This document shows, in pieces, positions 1 to 5,469 of a stretch of 5,469 nucleotides of DNA. The position numbers and the translations under genes are program-made. The stretch lies in the NCBI GenBank assembly GCA_902490245.1, contig CABUDB010000124.1:1-5469 (forward strand), given 5' to 3'. This DNA is from an uncultured Collinsella sp. (GTDB lineage Bacteria; Actinomycetota; Coriobacteriia; Coriobacteriales; Coriobacteriaceae). The notes below the pieces were generated by a model. The model did not search any database, was not told where the DNA came from, and was given only the letters and a program-made list of their open reading frames with translations. Each line of letters opens with the position of its first letter. The stretch's first letter is position 1.

Positions 1-2751
<2,751 letters not shown>

Positions 2752-2789
2752 CGTTTTGGGTATAGACGCCTAGCGTAGCCCCCTTCATG

Positions 2790-2817
2790 CCGCCCGCCTC
2801 ATTCGTGAGGCGGGCGG
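2790..2817 (+). terminator. Probable ppdK terminator hairpin
   Basis: A perfect 12-bp stem (CCGCCCGCCTCA at 2790-2801 with TGAGGCGGGCGG at 2806-2817) closes a TTCG tetraloop, and a G-T wobble (2789/2818) can extend it. It lies 38 bases after the ppdK stop. The tail right behind the stem is only TTATCATG; the real T-rich run (GTTTTGTCTTTTTG) starts about 14 bases later. The stem is thus very strong, but the classical U-tract is weak. There is no T-rich tail on the opposite strand, so it does not look bidirectional. Confidence 0.7.
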
Positions 2818-2863
2818 TTATCATGTGCGGGTTTTGTCTTTTTGTCTGCGTAAAAAATTGTTC

Positions 2864-2891
2864 TTGCAGCAGAAACCCGCGCGTGTATACT
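2864..2891 (+). promoter_or_regulatory. Probable sigma-70-type promoter for rplS
   Basis: A -10 box TATACT at 2886-2891 (5 of 6 to TATAAT) lies 16 bases after a weaker -35 candidate, TTGCAG at 2864-2869. A TAAAAAATT tract at 2851-2859 just upstream resembles an UP element, as is common at promoters of ribosomal protein genes. Transcription would begin near 2897-2899, giving a leader of about 62 bases. It is the only good promoter match seen between the ppdK terminator and rplS. Confidence 0.6.
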
Positions 2892-2912
2892 CGAATACGT
2901 TTGTTCAACTAC

Positions 2913-2936
2913 GTGCCGGCCAAGGTGGTACGGCAC
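2913..2936 (+). promoter_or_regulatory. Hairpin in the rplS 5' leader, possible L19 leader element
   Basis: GTGCCG (2913-2918) pairs perfectly with CGGCAC (2931-2936). Inside it GCCA (2919-2922) pairs with TGGT (2926-2929) around an AGG loop, leaving A2930 as a single bulge. The hairpin would sit in the short leader transcribed from the promoter at 2864-2891, ending 12 bases before the rplS ribosome site. Autoregulatory leaders upstream of rplS are known in Firmicutes, but I could not match this hairpin to that consensus. The fold is visible in the sequence; the regulatory role is inference. Confidence 0.4.
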
Positions 2937-2948
2937 CTCTAGAAGAGT

Positions 2949-2953
2949 AAGGA
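2949..2953 (+). promoter_or_regulatory. Ribosome binding site fixing the rplS start
   Basis: AAGGA lies 7 bases before ATG 2961. It selects that ATG over the in-frame TTG at 2955, which is only one base beyond the site and so cannot be its start. Confidence 0.85.
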
Positions 2954-2960
2954 ATTGCAC

Positions 2961-3302
2961 ATGGATTACATCCGCGCAATCGAGCGTCAGCAGATCCGCG
3001 AGGACATTCCTCAGGTTCGCGTCGCCGACAACGTCAAGGTTCACTACCGCATTAAGGAAGGCGACCGCGAGCGCATCCAGGTCTTCCAGGGCGACGTCAT
3101 CCGCATGGCCGGCGCCGGTGCCCGCGAGACCTTCACCGTCCGCAAGATGTCCTTCGGTGTCGGTGTTGAGCGTACCTTCCCGCTTCACAGCCCCAAGATC
3201 GCCAAGCTCGAGGTCGTTCGTCATGGTCGCGTCCGTCGCGCCAAGCTGTACTACCTCCGCGACAAGGTGGGCAAGGCTGCTCGCATCCCCGAGAAGCGCT
3301 AA
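2961..3302 (+). CDS. rplS: 50S ribosomal protein L19 (bL19)
   Basis: Structural protein of the large ribosomal subunit that contacts 23S rRNA near the interface with the small subunit. The 113-residue product has the usual family length and is near-consensus throughout: the start region IRAIERQQ, the core [11 protein letters not shown] at about 37-47, ETFTVRK at 56-62, [12 protein letters not shown] at 69-80, and the basic tail [11 protein letters not shown] (90-100) followed by GKAARI. The ATG at 2961 is chosen because AAGGA lies 7 bases upstream and MDYIRAIE fits the family N-terminus. The gene has its own promoter and terminator, so it appears able to be transcribed alone. In many bacteria rplS closes an rpsP-rimM-trmD-rplS operon; here ppdK is the upstream neighbour. 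Confidence 0.98.
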   Translation: MDYIRAIERQQIREDIPQVRVADNVKVHYRIKEGDRERIQVFQGDVIRMAGAGARETFTVRKMSFGVGVERTFPLHSPKIAKLEVVRHGRVRRAKLYYLRDKVGKAARIPEKR

Positions 3303-3317
3303 GAAGATCGCAGCGTC

Positions 3318-3335
3318 TGTCCACTCGTTTGGACA
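3318..3335 (+). other. Small hairpin ahead of the rplS terminator
   Basis: TGTCCA (3318-3323) and TGGACA (3330-3335) form a perfect 6-bp stem with a 6-base loop. It starts 16 bases after the rplS stop and ends one base before the terminator stem. It has no T-tract of its own. It may stabilise the mRNA 3' end, or it may be chance. Confidence 0.35.
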
Positions 3336-3336
3336 C

Positions 3337-3366
3337 AAGGGTCACCTTCGGGTGGCCCTTCTTTTT
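3337..3366 (+). terminator. Intrinsic terminator of rplS
   Basis: A 10-bp stem (AAGGGTCACC at 3337-3346, GGTGGCCCTT at 3351-3360, one G-T wobble) closes a TTCG tetraloop and is followed by CTTTTT at 3361-3366. This is a canonical Rho-independent terminator. It ends only 29 bases before the rnhB start, so any rnhB transcript coming from rplS must read through it. Confidence 0.92.
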
Positions 3367-3381
3367 ATCTGATTTGCATGC

Positions 3382-3388
3382 AAGGAGG
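3382..3388 (+). promoter_or_regulatory. Ribosome binding site fixing the rnhB start
   Basis: AAGGAGG is a near-perfect anti-16S match lying 7 bases before ATG 3396. It rules out the in-frame ATG at 3378, which lies upstream of the site, and disfavours ATG 3405. Confidence 0.85.
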
Positions 3389-3395
3389 GCCTGGT

Positions 3396-4184
3396 ATGGC
3401 CAACATGACGAGCTCGGTTTCGGCATCGCAGGTTGCCGGTGAGTTGGCGAGCGCTACGTTTGAGGAGATCCCCGCCCTCGTGGAGCATTATCGCGAGGAC
3501 CCGCGCCAGCAGGTGATCAAGGCTTGCGAGCGTGCTCTTAAGCGCCATGCCAAGGAACTTGCCGAGCGCGAGCGCGTCAATGACATGTACGAGCTTATGC
3601 ATGAGCTTGGTGGCGATGGGGTGGTCGTTGGTGTCGACGAGGTGGGTCGCGGATCGGTGGCCGGCCCTTTGACGGTATGCGCCGTCTGTCTTCCTATGGA
3701 GCCGCGCGTCTGGGGTATCAACGATTCCAAAAAGCTCACGCCCGCGCGCCGCGAGTTGCTCTCAGTGAAGATTGCCGAGGTGGCGACGGCGATCGGTTTT
3801 TGCCATATCGCGCCGAAGGATATCGATGAAATGGGCATGGCCCGTGCTATCCGTACTGCCGTTGCGGGCGCCGTGGCCGATATGGGACTTGAACCCGACT
3901 GCGTCCTCATGGATGGTAACCCCTTGGGCGCCGTTCCTAACGAGCGCGATGTGGTGAAGGGCGATGCCAAAATCGCCTGCATCGCCGCGGCGTCCATCAT
4001 GGCCAAGGTCACGCGTGACGAGATGATGGTCGAGTACGACGCCGAGTATCCCGAGTACCATCTGGCCGAGTCGAAGGGCTATGCAAGCCCCGAGCATATC
4101 GAGGCCATTCGCAAACATGGACTTTGTCCACTGCACCGCGTGAGCTTTTGCGGAAACTTTCTGCAGACTGAGCGCCTTTTCTAG
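3396..4184 (+). CDS. rnhB: Ribonuclease HII
   Basis: Cytosolic endonuclease that cuts the RNA strand of RNA/DNA hybrids and starts removal of single ribonucleotides misincorporated into DNA. The 262-residue protein contains the RNase H fold from about residue 77. The catalytic quartet is visible: Asp81 and Glu82 in GVDEVGRG, Asp173 in VLMDGNP and Asp190 in VVKGDAK. The invariant Gly-Arg-Gly follows the first pair, and DSKKL (110-114), AASIMAKVTRD (ending at Asp208) and a C-terminal LHRVSF are also present. About 75 residues precede the catalytic domain; they are charged and probably helical (QVIKACERALKRHAKEL). RNase HII of Bacillus subtilis has a similar N-terminal extension, whereas the E. 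coli enzyme lacks it. The start at 3396 is set by AAGGAGG. I see no convincing promoter in the short gap after the rplS terminator. The gene lies in the common rplS-rnhB-yraN-comM order. Confidence 0.96.
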   Translation: MANMTSSVSASQVAGELASATFEEIPALVEHYREDPRQQVIKACERALKRHAKELAERERVNDMYELMHELGGDGVVVGVDEVGRGSVAGPLTVCAVCLPMEPRVWGINDSKKLTPARRELLSVKIAEVATAIGFCHIAPKDIDEMGMARAIRTAVAGAVADMGLEPDCVLMDGNPLGAVPNERDVVKGDAKIACIAAASIMAKVTRDEMMVEYDAEYPEYHLAESKGYASPEHIEAIRKHGLCPLHRVSFCGNFLQTERLF

Positions 4185-4233
4185 GTCAATTGTGGAGACA
4201 GGGACCTCTGGGGTTTTATAAACCTGCTGGTGG

Positions 4234-4275
4234 CGGGCCGTATGCAACACCATTGCTGCGTACGGCCCGTTTTTT
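4234..4275 (+). terminator. Intrinsic terminator of rnhB
   Basis: A perfect 9-bp stem (CGGGCCGTA at 4234-4242 with TACGGCCCG at 4261-4269) can extend inward by a wobble and three more pairs, leaving a loop of about 10 bases. Six T residues follow at 4270-4275. It starts 50 bases after the rnhB stop and separates rnhB from yraN, so yraN-comM probably has its own promoter downstream or relies on readthrough. Confidence 0.93.
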
Positions 4276-4315
4276 GACGGCATTTGGTCAGCTTTTGGTT
4301 TGCTTCCGGTACTTA

Positions 4316-4361
4316 CCCGCACGAAAGGTGCCCTCATCATCGGGGCAATGCAGCGTGCGGG
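4316..4361 (+). promoter_or_regulatory. Candidate structured 5' leader of yraN
   Basis: CCCGCACG (4316-4323) pairs perfectly with CGTGCGGG (4354-4361), enclosing a second stem TGCCC (4329-4333) with GGGCA (4343-4347). The right arm of the outer stem ends at the base directly before the yraN ribosome site. A competing small hairpin, GCAC (4319-4322) with GTGC (4328-4331), would use the same left arm, so two exclusive folds are possible. I do not recognise it as any known riboswitch class. The pairing is seen in the sequence; any regulatory role is inference. Confidence 0.35.
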
Positions 4362-4368
4362 AAAGGAG
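4362..4368 (+). promoter_or_regulatory. Ribosome binding site fixing the yraN start
   Basis: AAAGGAG lies 5 bases before ATG 4374. The open frame continues upstream to a TTG at 4284, but that codon has no ribosome site, lies just after the rnhB terminator, and the extra residues do not resemble the family. Confidence 0.82.
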
Positions 4369-4373
4369 ACCCC

Positions 4374-4859
4374 ATGAGTGCCGCAAGCAAAAAGAGCAAG
4401 ACGCAGCAGCTCAAGGAGCGTTGGGAAAACGGCGAGCTCGACTGCGGGGCGATGACGCCTGAGTTTATCAAGGGGCTCAGTCCCCGCGAGCTGGGCATGC
4501 TGGGCGAGCTGATCACCATCGACTACTTTAACGAGCGCGGCTACACCTTGCTGGAGCAGGGTTATCGTTGCTCCGAGGGCGAGGCCGATCTGGTGCTGCT
4601 CGATGAGCTCGACGATGTCGTGGTGATGGCCGAGGTCAAGACCAGACGCGTTGCGCTGGATTGCAGCACGCGGGTCTTTCCCGAGGAGGCTGTGGACGCC
4701 CGAAAGCAACGCCGCTATCGCCGCATCGCAAGTTGCTATCTCATGGAACATTATCCGCTCAAGGCGATTCGCTTCGATGCCGTGGGTGTCACCATTCGCG
4801 GCGGGCATATCGCCGAGATCGAGCATCAGTACAACGCGTTCGATTGGCAGGTGTCGTGA
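4374..4859 (+). CDS. yraN: YraN/UPF0102 family protein (PD-(D/E)XK nuclease-like fold)
   Basis: Member of a widespread bacterial family with a restriction-endonuclease-like fold; its role is not established, though it usually sits beside comM and dprA, suggesting a job in DNA processing. The 161-residue protein shows the family core: LGMLGELITIDYF with Glu45, then GYTLLEQGYRC, then the active-site-like pair Glu70-x-Asp72 (GEADLVLL) and Glu87-x-Lys89 (AEVKTRR). ARKQRRYRR follows at about 109-117, and the end of the protein is FDAVGVTIRGG and onward. All the putative catalytic residues are kept. Most family members are about 115-130 residues and begin near the LGxxGE motif. Here about 38 residues come first: lysine-rich (SKKSKTQQLKERWENG), then MTPEFIKGLSPREL. 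The start at 4374 is supported by AAAGGAG. The stop overlaps the comM start as TGATG, so the two are probably translationally coupled. Confidence 0.9.
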   Translation: MSAASKKSKTQQLKERWENGELDCGAMTPEFIKGLSPRELGMLGELITIDYFNERGYTLLEQGYRCSEGEADLVLLDELDDVVVMAEVKTRRVALDCSTRVFPEEAVDARKQRRYRRIASCYLMEHYPLKAIRFDAVGVTIRGGHIAEIEHQYNAFDWQVS

Positions 4860-5469
4860 TGGCGTTCGAGACGTTTGCCGTTCACGCGGCCTGCATCCGT
4901 GGCGTCGAGGCGATTCACGTCACGGTCGAGGTCTCGCTTGCCGGCGGCGTTCCGGGCATTCAGATGCTCGGCATTCCGAGTATGGAGGTGATGGAGTCAC
5001 GCGGTCGTATTCGCTGCGCGATGCGCTCCGCCGGGTTTGAAATCCCGCGCTCGGGCATTACGGTCAATCTGGCGCCTGGCGATATTCGCAAGACCGGTAG
5101 CGGCTTTGATCTGCCCATCGCCATCGCGGTATTGGCGGCCGATGGTCAGATTCCCCGCGACAACCTCCATCGTTGTCTTATCGCAGGTGAGCTTGGCTTG
5201 GACGGTACGGTGCTTCCTGTCAAGGGCGAGGTGGCGTTTCAGCTATTGGCGCGTGATATGGGGCTGTCTTTTATCGCCGGCAGGTCAGACCAGCATGTGC
5301 CACTCGCGGGCGTGGATTGTGGATTCATCGATCATTTGTCTCAGCTTGCCCATGGCATGGGCGATGCCGCGCGGCACTACTTGGATTCTGAAGTGCTCGA
5401 GGCGACCTTTGAGCCCGAACTCGACTATGCCGACGTACTGGGGCAGGAAGTCGCCAAACGCGGCATGGC
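4859..5469 (+). CDS. comM: ComM/YifB-type Mg-chelatase-like AAA+ ATPase, N-terminal part (cut by window edge)
   Basis: ComM, studied in naturally competent bacteria, is a hexameric helicase that promotes branch migration during integration of transforming DNA; in species without known competence the family is called YifB. The window holds 203 codons, open to the right edge. The N-terminal ChlI-like domain is clear: VTVEVSLAGGVPGIQMLGIP at 21-40, ESRGRIRCAMRSAGFE at 46-61, ITVNLAPGDIRKTGSGFDLP at 67-86, and GELGLDGTVLPVKGEV further on. The last residues, YADVLGQEVAKRGM (190-203), match the family's D-x-x-GQ-x-x-AKRA entry to the AAA+ domain, so Walker A should follow within about 30 residues outside the window. 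ATG 4859 shares its A with the yraN TGA stop. Only a weak ribosome site (CAGGTG) precedes it, which fits translational coupling. dprA would be the expected next gene. Confidence 0.93.
   Translation, partial: MAFETFAVHAACIRGVEAIHVTVEVSLAGGVPGIQMLGIPSMEVMESRGRIRCAMRSAGFEIPRSGITVNLAPGDIRKTGSGFDLPIAIAVLAADGQIPRDNLHRCLIAGELGLDGTVLPVKGEVAFQLLARDMGLSFIAGRSDQHVPLAGVDCGFIDHLSQLAHGMGDAARHYLDSEVLEATFEPELDYADVLGQEVAKRGM

Noticed and set aside
2766..2776. ACGC/GCGT mini-hairpin just after ppdK
   Set aside because: Only four base pairs with a 3-base loop; expected by chance.
2955..2960. TTG at 2955 as the rplS start (two extra residues)
   Set aside because: It lies immediately behind the AAGGA site, too close for initiation; ATG 2961 is correctly spaced and matches the family N-terminus.
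3378..3395. ATG 3378 as the rnhB start (six extra residues)
   Set aside because: The strong AAGGAGG site lies downstream of it and points to ATG 3396.
4274..4315. Possible yraN promoter with -35 TTGACG at 4274-4279
   Set aside because: TTGACG matches 5 of 6, but no -10 box better than 3 of 6 occurs at 16-19 bases spacing, and the -35 overlaps the terminator T-tract. A promoter is expected here, but I cannot place it.
4284..4373. TTG 4284 as the yraN start (30 extra residues)
   Set aside because: There is no ribosome site, it lies just after the rnhB terminator, and ATG 4374 has a well-placed AAAGGAG.
3762..4826. Long open frame on the - strand (354 codons) antisense to the end of rnhB, the gap and most of yraN
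   Set aside because: It runs opposite two well-recognised genes and across the rnhB terminator. The product resembles no family, and such antisense frames are expected where third positions are GC-rich.

Overview
This window is an ordinary housekeeping stretch from a GC-rich bacterium (about 60% G+C by eye). The proteins point to Actinomycetota, most likely the class Coriobacteriia (a Collinsella-like gut anaerobe). That placement rests on family resemblance and codon use and was not tested by a search. All five genes lie on the + strand and all are recognisable. There is no mobile element, CRISPR array, tRNA or rRNA, and no gap between genes reaches 300 bases.

Layout. Positions 1-2751 hold ppdK, pyruvate phosphate dikinase, starting at the first base of the window. 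A hairpin follows at 2790-2817 with 12 perfect base pairs and a TTCG loop, probably the ppdK terminator. Positions 2864-2960 hold a promoter (TTGCAG-16-TATACT) and a short hairpin-bearing leader. These lead into rplS (ribosomal protein L19, 2961-3302), which ends in a textbook terminator at 3337-3366. rnhB (RNase HII, 3396-4184) begins only 29 bases after that terminator and has its own strong terminator at 4234-4275. A structured leader at 4316-4361 precedes yraN (4374-4859). yraN overlaps by one base (TGATG) the start of comM/yifB (4859 to beyond 5469), which is cut by the window edge just before its expected AAA+ Walker A motif.

How the genes fit together. ppdK is a central carbon enzyme interconverting pyruvate and phosphoenolpyruvate with ATP/AMP and pyrophosphate/phosphate. 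It looks like an independent unit. The order rplS, rnhB, yraN, comM is the familiar bacterial arrangement that usually continues into dprA. It groups a ribosomal protein with genes for R-loop/ribonucleotide repair, a nuclease-fold protein and the DNA-uptake branch-migration helicase. Genes often found between rplS and rnhB elsewhere (lepB, rbgA) are absent, and trmD is not directly upstream of rplS.

I found no convincing new biological system. The points most worth a second look are two candidate structured 5' leaders (upstream of rplS and yraN), the position of rnhB directly behind a strong terminator, and the N-terminal extension on YraN.
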